Source: Paenibacillus rigui (GTDB taxonomy: Bacteria; Bacillota; Bacilli; Paenibacillales; NBRC-103111). From it: a DNA stretch of 64,000 nt. Both the position numbers and the translations under genes were made by a program. Shown here piece after piece: positions 48,759 to 57,499 of the stretch; position 1 is the first letter of the stretch, and each line of letters starts with the position of its first letter. The DNA is taken from the NCBI RefSeq assembly GCF_002234615.1, contig NZ_NMQW01000002.1, forward strand, positions 62,001-126,000. The letters are read 5' to 3'. The notes beneath the pieces are model-generated. The model was not told the DNA's origin. It saw only the letters and a list, made by a program, of their open reading frames with translations, and searched no databases.

Positions 48759-51052
48759 AAGCTGCCCTCTCCCTTCGTCCAATCCACAACCTCGATCAAT
48801 TGCGAGGAATCGATCGGTAAACGGGTTATCCACTTGCCTACAGCATGATGAATCGCCGAACAAATGGCAGGGGCCGGTCCGATGGTCCCGATTTCCCCTA
48901 CGCCGCGCGGCCCGTAAATATCTTCCAAAGGCAGCTCGTCGATGGCCTCTACTTGGATATGGGCGGGTACGTCACGAATCGTAGGGATCAGATACGTATC
49001 CAAATTTTTGGTGAGATAATGACCTTCTTGCATGACGGCATCCTCTGACAATGTAAAGCCTAACGCCATGGAATTCCCACCCTCGATTTGCCCAATATAG
49101 CCCATCGGATTGACCACCGGTCCGGCCGCCACCACATGATGTTGATCTATAACCCTTACTTTCCCGGTCAACGTATTCACCTCGACCTCCACCGCTACAG
49201 CCGAATAGGTGTAAAGATAATGACCGCCCGTCACGGCATCCGGGGTAATCGGAAAATGAAACTGGGTTTGGGCCATCATCCCATGCGTCCCCTGTTCTGC
49301 AATTTGCAAATAGGTCAGCACCGGCTCATCAGATCCATTCTGATGTTCAAGCTGCGATTTCTGCCAGACACCCCCCGGCCCGGTGCAAAGCTGCTCTGGC
49401 GGGATACCCGTCAGCTCCGAAGCTCTTGCAAGCAGTTTCCCAAGGAAAACCGGCACCAATCGGTTAAGCGAATGCCACAGCATACTGGTCACCCGGGAAG
49501 CAGTGCTTGAACCACTGGAAGGAACCAGATCCGTGTCTCCGATGACCAGTCTCAGATCCCCTGCCTCGCAATGAAAATGCTCCAATAGCATAATTTCCAA
49601 TGTCGCCAGCACACCCTGACCGAATTCCTCATACCCGAATGCCGCTTCGATTTTCCCTTCACGGTTAAGCAGCAGTCTGCCTCCGGCAGGATCGGGAATG
49701 CCGAAGCCAAGACCCGAGCCATGCATGACCAATGCCGCGCCGATACCGCGCCGAAGCCAAGGCTCACCTGTATTCGAGGAAAGCGCGCTGCGTCTCTCCC
49801 AAATCGGCGAACGTTCTAAAGCCTCCCATACCTGTACCGCACCGTCCGTAGGAACAATGCGTTGACCCATCGGACCGGCATCGCAGGCACCACGAACGTT
49901 GATCCTGCGAAGCCGCCAGGGGTCCATTCCAGCCGCTTCAGCCAGCCGGTCCAGCTGGCCCTCAAGCGCATAAATCGCCTGATTGCCGCCAAAGCCGCGA
50001 AATTCCCCCGACACTCCGTTATTGGTATACACCGACACACCTTCTACATCGGTATGCACAATGAGGTATGGTCCCAACACATGCTCGGCACAAAAGTTGA
50101 GTACCGCAGGACCGAGTGTTGCATAAGCCCCGGTATCCGCCACAATCCGTACCTGGTGCGCGATCAGCTTGCCTTGATCGTCGATGCCGGTGCGCATCGT
50201 AATTTTCATCGGATGCCGCTTTAATCCCGCCCGGACCGATTCCCATCGGGATTGGTGCATTTTGACCGGCTTCCCGGTTTTCAACGCAAGCAGGGCTCCG
50301 TAAGGCTGAACATTCAATTCATCCTTCCCTCCGAAGGAGCCGCCGATCGGACTCGAGACGACGCGTATTTGCGAGTCCGGCACTGCCAGAATGCGCCCCA
50401 GCTGCATCCTGTCTTTGAAGCCGTGCTGTGTCGGCGCGTAAACCGTTAACCGCCCCTCTTCTTCCGGTACGAACAACCCGCCCTCCGTTTCCATGTAGGC
50501 ATGCATTTGTCTTGGCGTGTAGTAGGTTTCCTCAACAACATGGGCACACCTTGCAAATCCTTCCTTCACATCGCCTCGTTTGTATGCTGAACGGTGAAGC
50601 ACATTGCCTCCCGGATGAAGCCTTGGAGCATTCGGCAGCAGCGCCGCTTCCGGATCATCCACGACCTGCAGCGGCTCGTAATCCACTTCAATGAGCGTAA
50701 GCGCCAGCTCCGCAAGCTCCTCTGTCTCCGCAGCCACCGCTGCAACCGCATCTCCAACATAGCGGACATGATCCTCACAGAGCACAGGCTGATCCGGGAT
50801 GGCGATCCCGAACCGATTCATACCCGGCACATCCAAGTGCGTAATCACCGCCCGTACTCCAGGCAGCCGCTCGGCACGTTCCGTACGAATCGCCAAGATC
50901 CACGCGTGCGGATGCGGACTGCGGAGTACTTTGCCGTACAGCATGCCTTCCATTTGCATATCGGTCAAATATTTCAGGGCTCCCGTCACTTTATCCGGCC
51001 CGTCCGGACGCAGATGCCAGCGTGCGCCGCTCGATTGTTTCGTAAGCAGCAT
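48755..51052 (-). CDS. Xanthine dehydrogenase, molybdenum-binding subunit
   Basis: A 765-residue molybdopterin subunit of the xanthine oxidase family. Landmarks are IGGSFGGKDELNVQPYGALLA and GEFRGFGGNQAIYALE (molybdopterin/active-site loops), EEFGQGVLATLEIMLLE, and GVGEIGTIGPAPAICSAIHHA with the catalytic Glu. It hydroxylates hypoxanthine, xanthine or a related N-heterocycle using water. The active-site Arg and Glu that fix purine specificity cannot be assigned with certainty by eye, so another heterocycle is possible. GGAGGG precedes the ATG, 26 bp after the FAD subunit. Confidence 0.92.
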   Translation of the reverse strand: MLLTKQSSGARWHLRPDGPDKVTGALKYLTDMQMEGMLYGKVLRSPHPHAWILAIRTERAERLPGVRAVITHLDVPGMNRFGIAIPDQPVLCEDHVRYVGDAVAAVAAETEELAELALTLIEVDYEPLQVVDDPEAALLPNAPRLHPGGNVLHRSAYKRGDVKEGFARCAHVVEETYYTPRQMHAYMETEGGLFVPEEEGRLTVYAPTQHGFKDRMQLGRILAVPDSQIRVVSSPIGGSFGGKDELNVQPYGALLALKTGKPVKMHQSRWESVRAGLKRHPMKITMRTGIDDQGKLIAHQVRIVADTGAYATLGPAVLNFCAEHVLGPYLIVHTDVEGVSVYTNNGVSGEFRGFGGNQAIYALEGQLDRLAEAAGMDPWRLRRINVRGACDAGPMGQRIVPTDGAVQVWEALERSPIWERRSALSSNTGEPWLRRGIGAALVMHGSGLGFGIPDPAGGRLLLNREGKIEAAFGYEEFGQGVLATLEIMLLEHFHCEAGDLRLVIGDTDLVPSSGSSTASRVTSMLWHSLNRLVPVFLGKLLARASELTGIPPEQLCTGPGGVWQKSQLEHQNGSDEPVLTYLQIAEQGTHGMMAQTQFHFPITPDAVTGGHYLYTYSAVAVEVEVNTLTGKVRVIDQHHVVAAGPVVNPMGYIGQIEGGNSMALGFTLSEDAVMQEGHYLTKNLDTYLIPTIRDVPAHIQVEAIDELPLEDIYGPRGVGEIGTIGPAPAICSAIHHAVGKWITRLPIDSSQLIEVVDWTKGEGSL

Positions 51053-51078
51053 AAGCTTCCCTCCGTTTCACCGTTTAT

Positions 51079-52002
51079 TCAGCTGGAAGATGATTTCAAC
51101 AGCTTCCAAAGCTCAGCGACCAGCACATTGGCTGCAGCCAGCTTTCGATAGTCCGAAGAAGCGAAAGCATCGTGTGCGGCCGGCCACTGTGCCTGTATGG
51201 AGCTATGAATTTGCCCAAGCAGCTTGCCGCTGAGCGGTTTATCCAGCAGCAGCTGCTCCGCTTCCGTTAACCGGATGACAGGACTTGCTCCTCCGCCAAC
51301 AGCAAGCCGGATATACTTGAGAGATCCGTTCTTTCGTGGAACATCGCTCATTGCAAGAGCAACGGTAACAACAGAGGCTGTAAAGGCCTCTCGACGCCCT
51401 ACCTTTACGAATTTCTGAAGCCCCTTCTCTCCATCCAATCCCCATTCCGTTGTATTCAGCATCAGATGACTTAATATTTTTCGTTCCGGCGCCGGATCCT
51501 TCTTTTTTTGTTCCAACCAATCGTTCAGGAGCTGCTCTGTCCAGCCGCTCCCCTGATACCAGACAAGAGTCGCATCATTCACAAGCAGCGCAGGGATCGA
51601 ATCGCCTACCTGTGATAATACATTTCCACCCAGTGTCCCCTGCCTTCTTACCGATGGGGCTGCGATCCTTTTGCATGCCTCCGTCAATGCCGGTGCTTGC
51701 CGCTCGATTAAAGCATGCTGCGCACCGTCAGACAATGTCGTCAAGGCCCCGATATGAAGCTCGCTCGCTCCCGCGGTGTAAAGCGCATAAACCCCGCGCA
51801 TCGAAGCAATGCCTTCAAGACTGATCAAATGACGCGGCATCGGAACCAAGCCGGACTCCCATTGTGTTCGGAGCAGCGTACCTCCCGCTGCGAACCGCCC
51901 ATCATCACCCAATGCTTGCTTGGCCTCCCACGCTTGCTCCAAATCCGCCGGCTGCCACACCTGAGGAACCGAAGGAAGCTCATATGGATTCGTAGCCATC
52001 AT
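51079..52002 (-). CDS. Xanthine dehydrogenase, FAD-binding subunit
   Basis: A 307-residue FAD subunit (CoxM/PucC type). FAD-binding segments are GRFAAGGTLLRTQWESG and APSVRRQGTLGGNVLSQVGDSIPALLV. The C-terminal CO-dehydrogenase flavoprotein domain includes YIRLAVGGGASPVIRLTEAEQLL. It passes electrons to NAD+ or another acceptor. It is encoded between the 'adenine deaminase' and the Mo subunit, with GGGGAGGGGGG before the ATG. Confidence 0.9.
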   Translation of the reverse strand: MMATNPYELPSVPQVWQPADLEQAWEAKQALGDDGRFAAGGTLLRTQWESGLVPMPRHLISLEGIASMRGVYALYTAGASELHIGALTTLSDGAQHALIERQAPALTEACKRIAAPSVRRQGTLGGNVLSQVGDSIPALLVNDATLVWYQGSGWTEQLLNDWLEQKKKDPAPERKILSHLMLNTTEWGLDGEKGLQKFVKVGRREAFTASVVTVALAMSDVPRKNGSLKYIRLAVGGGASPVIRLTEAEQLLLDKPLSGKLLGQIHSSIQAQWPAAHDAFASSDYRKLAAANVLVAELWKLLKSSSS

Positions 52003-52053
52003 TTGTCCCCCCTCCCCTGTGGATGGTTGCCGTGATGCAAGGAATACCGGGCA

Positions 52054-53817
52054 CTAAATCAACACAGGGATAATGGAATGTGATTTCACATCGACCAATC
52101 CTTTATCCGTCATCCCCAATTCAGGTACAGTTGGCAAGGAAATGAAAGATAACGTCATAAACGGGGCCGGAAGACGGCACCCCATCGCCCGAACCGCGTC
52201 ATTCAGATGCTCCATCCGCCCGATCACCTCTTCCGCTCCAAGATCAGTGACCAATCCGCCGATGGGCAGCGGCAGTACGGCCTGAATAACCCCCGAGCTT
52301 ACAGCCACCAGTCCGCCTTGATGCATTTCAATGGTGCGAACCGCAAGCTCCATATCTTTATCGTTCGTTCCAACCACCACAATGTTATGATGATCATGTG
52401 CCACACTGCATGCCAACGCACCATCCTGGATACCGAAGCCTTTGACGAAGGCCACTCCGACGTCTCCCGTCCGGCCGAACCTTTCGACAACCGCCAATTT
52501 CAAAATATCCCTGGCTGCGTCAGCGCGTATCTCTCCGTTCGCAGGCTGCAGCGTCTCGACAGAACCAAAATTTACAATCTGGTTCGGATACAGATGTATG
52601 ACCCTTACTTTGACTGCAGCCGTTTCGCCCGATAACACCTTGAATTGCTCCGCTGAGAAATCAGCTCCAAGCCGTACCGTCTGCCGAAGCCGCTCCGGAT
52701 ACACCGGTCGGGCAACAGGTGCAATCAGCTTGCCTTGCTGTGCAGCAATCGTTCCACGGTAAAATACAACCTCAGGCCGAATCCGCTCCAGCTCTTCAAC
52801 CAAAATCAAATCTGCCCACTTCCCCGGTGTAATCGAGCCGATTAAATGGTCTAAGCGGAAATGCTTTGCTGTATTCAAGGTTGCCATTTTGATCGCCTTC
52901 ATCGGCGGAACTCCAAGCTGTACAGCCCTGTTGACCATATAATTCAAATGCCCTTCTCTATGAATGTCATACACGTGCTTGCCGTTTGTGCAAAACATGA
53001 TCCCGTCGTAAGGCAAGCGCTCCCTCAATAGACCCGTAATTAACGCATCCAGACTCCGTTCTGCGCTGCTCTCCCGTATGAGAACCCCCATTCCGAGACG
53101 CAGCCGCATCAGCAGCTCGTCATACTCTACGCATTCATGATCATCTGCCAGACCGGCGCAGGCGCAGACATTCAACTCATCCCACTTCAGCCCAGCCGCT
53201 TTTCCATTCACAATTTTACCCAGGCTTTGGGCCATCAGCACCTCATTCAGATGCGTCTCACTCAAATCAAGCGCTTCTGAGGATAAAACCTCCCCCATGC
53301 GGACCGAGTAAGACTGTGCCAGCTTACGGACAACTTCCTTCTCCGCCCTCTCATGACCGGCAGCCTCCGGCCAAAAGGTCTTCAGCTCTTCGGGCGGTAC
53401 TTGCCGCCATAAATTATAGTGCAGCGTCTCGTTTGGGACACTTTGCAGCAAAGCGTCCATACCGGACAGCCCGGTCACGGTATCCATTTCCAGCCCGTGG
53501 GCCAATAGCGTCGTCGTCCCCTGCGGCACGATGACCTCAGATAGCGTCTCTGGCGTCAATAATGTCGGTTCTATCGATACATGCGCATCAATGAACCCCG
53601 GCAGCACAAATCGGCCTTCACAATCATACTGCCCGATTGCCAATAAACTGTGCTCGTGTCGGATTGCTGCAATACGCCCATTCTTTATATAAAGACAGCC
53701 CTCCATGATTTCTTCCGTGTGAAGCATAACGAGTCTCGCATTCAAAAGCACCAGGTCAGCGGGCTTAAGCCCTTTTGCAACCTGTAATTCTTCTATCATT
53801 TGTTCAATGCTTCGCAT
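52054..53817 (-). CDS. Adenine deaminase homologue lacking canonical metal ligands
   Basis: A 587-residue protein with the full adenine-deaminase architecture, including PGFIDAHVSIEPTLLTPE, PQGTTTLLAHG, DDHECVEYDELLMRLRLGM, an amidohydrolase second half, and the C-terminal Ade domain (AHDHHNIVVVGTNDKDM, GGLVAVSSGVIQAVLPLPIGGL). Key residues differ from AdeC. His-x-His is His79-Val-Ser81, the DGHG/DGHAP motif is NGKA (204-207), and TDD is TNG (277-279). Glu176 and His227-Glu228 remain. Ordinary dinuclear metal chemistry looks impaired, so it may act on another substrate or be regulatory. The ATG at 53817, with GCGAGGTG upstream, is preferred. First gene of the XDH unit. Confidence 0.8.
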   Translation of the reverse strand: MRSIEQMIEELQVAKGLKPADLVLLNARLVMLHTEEIMEGCLYIKNGRIAAIRHEHSLLAIGQYDCEGRFVLPGFIDAHVSIEPTLLTPETLSEVIVPQGTTTLLAHGLEMDTVTGLSGMDALLQSVPNETLHYNLWRQVPPEELKTFWPEAAGHERAEKEVVRKLAQSYSVRMGEVLSSEALDLSETHLNEVLMAQSLGKIVNGKAAGLKWDELNVCACAGLADDHECVEYDELLMRLRLGMGVLIRESSAERSLDALITGLLRERLPYDGIMFCTNGKHVYDIHREGHLNYMVNRAVQLGVPPMKAIKMATLNTAKHFRLDHLIGSITPGKWADLILVEELERIRPEVVFYRGTIAAQQGKLIAPVARPVYPERLRQTVRLGADFSAEQFKVLSGETAAVKVRVIHLYPNQIVNFGSVETLQPANGEIRADAARDILKLAVVERFGRTGDVGVAFVKGFGIQDGALACSVAHDHHNIVVVGTNDKDMELAVRTIEMHQGGLVAVSSGVIQAVLPLPIGGLVTDLGAEEVIGRMEHLNDAVRAMGCRLPAPFMTLSFISLPTVPELGMTDKGLVDVKSHSIIPVLI

Positions 53818-53842
53818 GAGATCACCTCGCAAGCTTCCATAC

Positions 53843-53854
53843 GTTCTTAAGAAC
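53843..53854. promoter_or_regulatory. 12-bp palindrome near the ade transcription start
   Basis: GTTCTTAAGAAC, perfectly self-complementary, just downstream of the -10 hexamer of the ade-homologue promoter and 26 bp before the ATG. It may be a PucR or other operator; this is position-based inference. Confidence 0.4.
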
Positions 53855-53862
53855 TTAACTAA

Positions 53863-53891
53863 ACTATATGCCTGCGTTATATAAGCGTCAA
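53863..53891 (-). promoter_or_regulatory. Promoter of the ade-xdh operon
   Basis: Minus-strand TTGACG (53886-53891), 17-bp spacer and TATAGT (53863-53868), a good sigma-A match about 46 bp before the start codon. The -35 lies inside the GlnR/TnrA-like box. Confidence 0.75.
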
Positions 53892-53902
53892 TAAACATAA
53901 CA
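53886..53902. promoter_or_regulatory. GlnR/TnrA-like box over the ade -35 (one mismatch)
   Basis: CGTCA-N7-TAACA on the plus strand, one mismatch from TGTNA-N7-TNACA. The mismatched half is the TTGACG hexamer. No second box was found within 100 bp. Confidence 0.55.
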
Positions 53903-53978
53903 TGAGATTTGTGCAGTATTCTCAAAGAGCAGAACATTCCTTGTGCTTAATGCACTTCAAGCAGCAAATTACCTAATT

Positions 53979-54704
53979 TTATGACCGTAAACCTGACACA
54001 GTCTTAAGAATTTGTTTGATCTCTTCCCAATCCTCCGGTGTGTCTACGTCAAAAAAACGGGCTTGTTCCGGCTCCTCCACAATCACGCCGGAGTACTCCG
54101 ACCCTACAAGCAGCCGCCTTGCGCCTAGATCCCCCTCCAGCTCCTGAAGCGCATCGAACATATCGTGACCGAACAATAAAGGCGGCTTCGGCTTCCCCCG
54201 GTCCCCGGATGCCACATAGGAAGGCCTCACCTCGGCATGCCGGTAGGTAAAAATAAGCCGCTCAATCATTTCCGAATTCACTAGCGGCTGGTCGGCTAAA
54301 ACAATAACGACGGCTTCCGGTTTGAACCGTAAAGCCGCCGCTATGCCGCATCGGATGGAATACGCCATCCCTCGCTCCGCTTCAGGGCACACAACCCGAA
54401 ACGCATTTTTATTGAAGCACCCTGCACCGTTTCCATCAGAAGGACATTCCTCTCCTTCCAGCAGAGAGACATCACCGCCCAACCAGTTGCAGCACTCACC
54501 CGGCTTGGTTACCGCAATCACAGGACACAAGGAAGTGTTTCTCAACTGCCTCCATGCAAACTCACCTAGACCGACTTCTTTCCGGGCCCATGCCGGGCTT
54601 CCCTTCACTGCCGACACCTCTATTTCCACCGTTAGCCCCAGCTTAGCGGACCCCATACGACGGCTTTGTCCTGCGGCCAAATAAATACCGGCTATGACGG
54701 TCAT
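53979..54704 (-). CDS. pucB: Molybdenum-cofactor nucleotidyltransferase, MocA/PucB-like
   Basis: A 241-residue MobA-like transferase. The N-terminal signature is YLAAGQSRRMGSAKLGL; later parts are GMAYSIRCGI, VIVLADQPLVN, KPPLLFGHDMF, GDLGARRLL and FFDVDTPEDWEEI. It probably adds CMP to the molybdenum cofactor for xanthine dehydrogenase. It carries roughly 35 residues more than the usual 200, mainly between the first motif and GMAYSI. Its start lies 62 bp inside the pucA-like gene, with AAGGGGGTG as ribosome site there. Confidence 0.85.
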   Translation of the reverse strand: MTVIAGIYLAAGQSRRMGSAKLGLTVEIEVSAVKGSPAWARKEVGLGEFAWRQLRNTSLCPVIAVTKPGECCNWLGGDVSLLEGEECPSDGNGAGCFNKNAFRVVCPEAERGMAYSIRCGIAAALRFKPEAVVIVLADQPLVNSEMIERLIFTYRHAEVRPSYVASGDRGKPKPPLLFGHDMFDALQELEGDLGARRLLVGSEYSGVIVEEPEQARFFDVDTPEDWEEIKQILKTVSGLRS

Positions 54705-55743
54705 TGCCGTACACCCCCTTTAGGATACTGTCGGTCTGCCGAACGGCGGCATGTCTTCGGATTTGAATTAATTCCGCAACGATACTAACGGCTATTTCCT
54801 CTGCACCCTGCGCCCCAATGTCAAGCCCGACTGGCGCATGGAGCCAAACCGGAGGCTGTCGTCCATTCAGCAGCTGTGCTGTTCTTGATACCGACCCCAG
54901 AATGCCCAAATAAGCCAGAGGTATATCCCAGGCAAGATCCAAAAACTGTTTATCTCTTTGCAGCTGATGGCTCATGATAATGACATAATCGTTCGCGCCG
55001 AGGGCAAGCCGAGACACAAGCTCCTCGGGAAAGCCGATGATTCGCGTCACCCGATCTGCATAATCATCAGTTGAACAGACTGCATGCCGCCAATCCGCTA
55101 CCGTCACGCTAAATCCCGCCCGAAGCGCCCCGTTGGCCACAGGAACCGCATCGGTTCCCGCACCAAAGATAACAAGACGCGGCTTAGCTTCGTACCTGCA
55201 GCTCCATAATCTCAGGCCGGCGGCTGGTGTAATGGCGCATGCCCACTCTTCGGCAGAGATGCTGTTGCCATTCGCCCGCCACGAGCCCACAACTTTATCC
55301 GTTTGCGCCAATAGCAGCCGATAGGCAGCTACTGCGTCATGAAGCTCCTCTGTCATAACCCTTTCGATGCGAATCCCTAGCCCTGCGTCCAGGCACCTTT
55401 TCAACTCCAGCAAGCATGCTTTTAAAGGTCCCTTCACTGGCTCAAGCAATATGCGTAGCAGACCGCCGCATCCGACGGCCTCCCCCCAGGACAAATCCTC
55501 CGTCGGACGCATATCGTAATCTACTATTTTCGCACATCCAGCTTCAAGCAGCTGAAGCGCATGCTCTGCCAAGTCGGCTTCCAGGCATCCGGGGCTAAGA
55601 TGGCCAAGCGAGGTACCGTCATCCCATAGGACCATGGAAACGCCTTGCTTCCGGTAAGCATGGCCCTCCACCTCCACAATGGTAGCCAGCACGGCTGCCC
55701 GTTGCTTTTTCACGATGGCCGTTACAATGTCATGCAGCTCCAT
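54643..55743 (-). CDS. pucA: XdhC/CoxI-family molybdenum cofactor insertion factor, PucA-like
   Basis: A 366-residue XdhC protein. The N-terminal XdhC/CoxI domain has VLATIVEVEGHAYRKQG and LSPGCLEADLAEHALQLLEAG. The C-terminal Rossmann domain has VIFGAGTDAVPVANGALRAG, YVIIMSHQLQRD, LGILGSVSRTAQLL and GLDIGAQGAEEIAVSIVAELI. It delivers and matures the cofactor for XDH. The last 20 residues are read through the start of pucB, a 62-bp overlap. It is 23 bp after pucR, with AGAGGAGG before the ATG. Confidence 0.9.
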   Translation of the reverse strand: MELHDIVTAIVKKQRAAVLATIVEVEGHAYRKQGVSMVLWDDGTSLGHLSPGCLEADLAEHALQLLEAGCAKIVDYDMRPTEDLSWGEAVGCGGLLRILLEPVKGPLKACLLELKRCLDAGLGIRIERVMTEELHDAVAAYRLLLAQTDKVVGSWRANGNSISAEEWACAITPAAGLRLWSCRYEAKPRLVIFGAGTDAVPVANGALRAGFSVTVADWRHAVCSTDDYADRVTRIIGFPEELVSRLALGANDYVIIMSHQLQRDKQFLDLAWDIPLAYLGILGSVSRTAQLLNGRQPPVWLHAPVGLDIGAQGAEEIAVSIVAELIQIRRHAAVRQTDSILKGVYGNDRHSRYLFGRRTKPSYGVR

Positions 55744-55766
55744 AGGCCTGCCTCCTCTTGCTGTAC

Positions 55767-57344
55767 TTATCCCATTTGCCGAAACAAGAATACAAGCTTC
55801 AGACGGAGCAGATCGTTGACTTTCTTGAAATCGACCTGCAGCATTTCACTGATTTTCTCCAGACGATATGTGGCCGTGTTCCGATGTATAAAGAGCAGCT
55901 TCGCCGTCTCATTCACCTGCCCATCGTTCTCTATGAACGTCTCCAGCGTACGCAGCATTTCCTGAGCGTATTCCGGGTCCTTCTCCAACAAAGGCCGCAG
56001 CACTTGATCACTGTAAGCCTTCATCCCTGCTGGGGGAACATGCTGGAACAAATAAGCAAATTCGATCGTTTCAAATTTAAGCACCAGCGAATGAATTTCC
56101 AGCCGCTCCGCCATTTGCTTCGTTTCGACGCATTCTCGGTAAGCCTCAGCGAGCAGCTGCGGCTTCATTTTCTTCGTGCTGAGGAACAATCTCGGTCCTG
56201 CTTCAACCCCGTTACCGGCCATGGAAGAAATGCATTTTTCCAATATCACCTCAAGCTTATGGCCGTTCTGGAACGAATCCGAAGGAAACAGAGAGAAAAT
56301 CCCCTCTTCCACATAAAAATGGATGACCGGCAGCTCCTTCAAAACCGGATGATACTGGAGCTCTTCCCGAATCTCACGCAGCATTTTCTCGCGACGCCTT
56401 GCCTCTGCCAATGGCGAAACCGTAGTCAGTACACATTGATAAGATCCGTTGAATAACTGAATGCCCAGTCCCTCCGCATAATCCGTCAGCGTCTCGATAG
56501 GTACGCTGCTGCGCAAATAACGAAGAAACAAGGAGCCTAGATCATTTTGCAGCGAATGCTCCAAATAATCCTTATAAATAAACCCCATATGATAGGAAAT
56601 GATTTCAGCAGCCTGATGGAAGAGCCCCTCCTCCACCTTCATTAACGCTGCGTCCGTCGGATGAAAAATGGCATAGCCGATACATTCTTCCTTTTGAAAT
56701 AACGGAATCCGGAAAAAGCGTCCTTCCTCTGTATACACCCACTGATAATGATCCTTCCAGGGCCAATTCCTTAACAAAAGCGGCTCCTCGAGCGGCGTCG
56801 AATTGAAAACAATATGTCCGCGGGACCCGATAACGGCCATAGGATAACCGATAATCCCGGCAACTGTATGGAAAAAGCTGTTGACTTGATCAGGCTTCAA
56901 AGCAAATTGCATCAGCTTTTTTTGCTTATCCAGCACAGTATGAAGCACCTTGGTGCTGCGCTGCAGCTCCGCTTGAAACAACCCGTTCATTTGATCGGAG
57001 AAAGTGAACTGATAGGGAAGCTCAATCAGCGGAAACTTCAGCCGGTTCGCTTCTTCTACAATCGGCTCGGGAATGCGGGTCCAAAACCGACCCAGCTTAA
57101 TTCCTAATCCGGCACTTCCCCGTTTATCCAGCGTCCGAAGCAGTTGAATGGCTCCCTCCGGGTTATCCTTCATGAGATAAGCGGTTGTGAACAGCATCTC
57201 GCCGTCTTTGATCCAATCGGTAATATCAGGCGCATCCATGACGTTCACGGATTTGACGATCCGGGACGTGCCTGTATTCCCCGCAATCAATTTCCCCTCC
57301 GATAACGGATAAATCGATAACGCTTGCTCCACGGTTATATGCAT
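55767..57344 (-). CDS. pucR: PucR-family transcriptional regulator (complete)
   Basis: A 525-residue regulator. The N-terminal PucR domain (about residues 1-130) has VEQALSIYPLSEGKLIAGN and IKDGEMLFTTAYLMKDN. A central GAF/GGDEF-like region follows, and the C-terminal HTH_30 domain has MLRTLETFIENDGQVNETAK then LLFIHRNTATYRLEKI. PucR activates purine-catabolic genes in B. subtilis in response to allantoin-type compounds. The ATG at 57344 has GGGAGGATG upstream; an in-frame ATG three codons earlier overlaps that site. It heads pucR-pucA-pucB and is itself preceded by two perfect GlnR/TnrA boxes. Confidence 0.92.
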   Translation of the reverse strand: MHITVEQALSIYPLSEGKLIAGNTGTSRIVKSVNVMDAPDITDWIKDGEMLFTTAYLMKDNPEGAIQLLRTLDKRGSAGLGIKLGRFWTRIPEPIVEEANRLKFPLIELPYQFTFSDQMNGLFQAELQRSTKVLHTVLDKQKKLMQFALKPDQVNSFFHTVAGIIGYPMAVIGSRGHIVFNSTPLEEPLLLRNWPWKDHYQWVYTEEGRFFRIPLFQKEECIGYAIFHPTDAALMKVEEGLFHQAAEIISYHMGFIYKDYLEHSLQNDLGSLFLRYLRSSVPIETLTDYAEGLGIQLFNGSYQCVLTTVSPLAEARRREKMLREIREELQYHPVLKELPVIHFYVEEGIFSLFPSDSFQNGHKLEVILEKCISSMAGNGVEAGPRLFLSTKKMKPQLLAEAYRECVETKQMAERLEIHSLVLKFETIEFAYLFQHVPPAGMKAYSDQVLRPLLEKDPEYAQEMLRTLETFIENDGQVNETAKLLFIHRNTATYRLEKISEMLQVDFKKVNDLLRLKLVFLFRQMG

Positions 57345-57388
57345 GATCGTCATCCTCCCTGTTGAATCCATCCGAACGATATGAATTT

Positions 57389-57418
57389 ATTATATGCCTT
57401 CTTCCAAGCGTAAGACAA
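57389..57418 (-). promoter_or_regulatory. pucR promoter
   Basis: Minus-strand TTGTCT (57413-57418), 18-bp spacer and TATAAT (57389-57394). The expected start is near 57382, which places the proximal GlnR/TnrA box centre at about -52. Confidence 0.7.
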
Positions 57419-57425
57419 TACTCAA

Positions 57426-57442
57426 TGTCATATTTACTAACA
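57426..57442. promoter_or_regulatory. GlnR/TnrA box, proximal, pucR
   Basis: TGTCA-N7-TAACA, a full consensus match flanked by A and T, centred near -52. TnrA-activated promoters of B. subtilis carry their site around -50. Confidence 0.8.
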
Positions 57443-57499
57443 TTAATAATGGAAAAATTCATAATTTTGTGCTTTTTCCTTCTTTTATGCTTTAAATTA

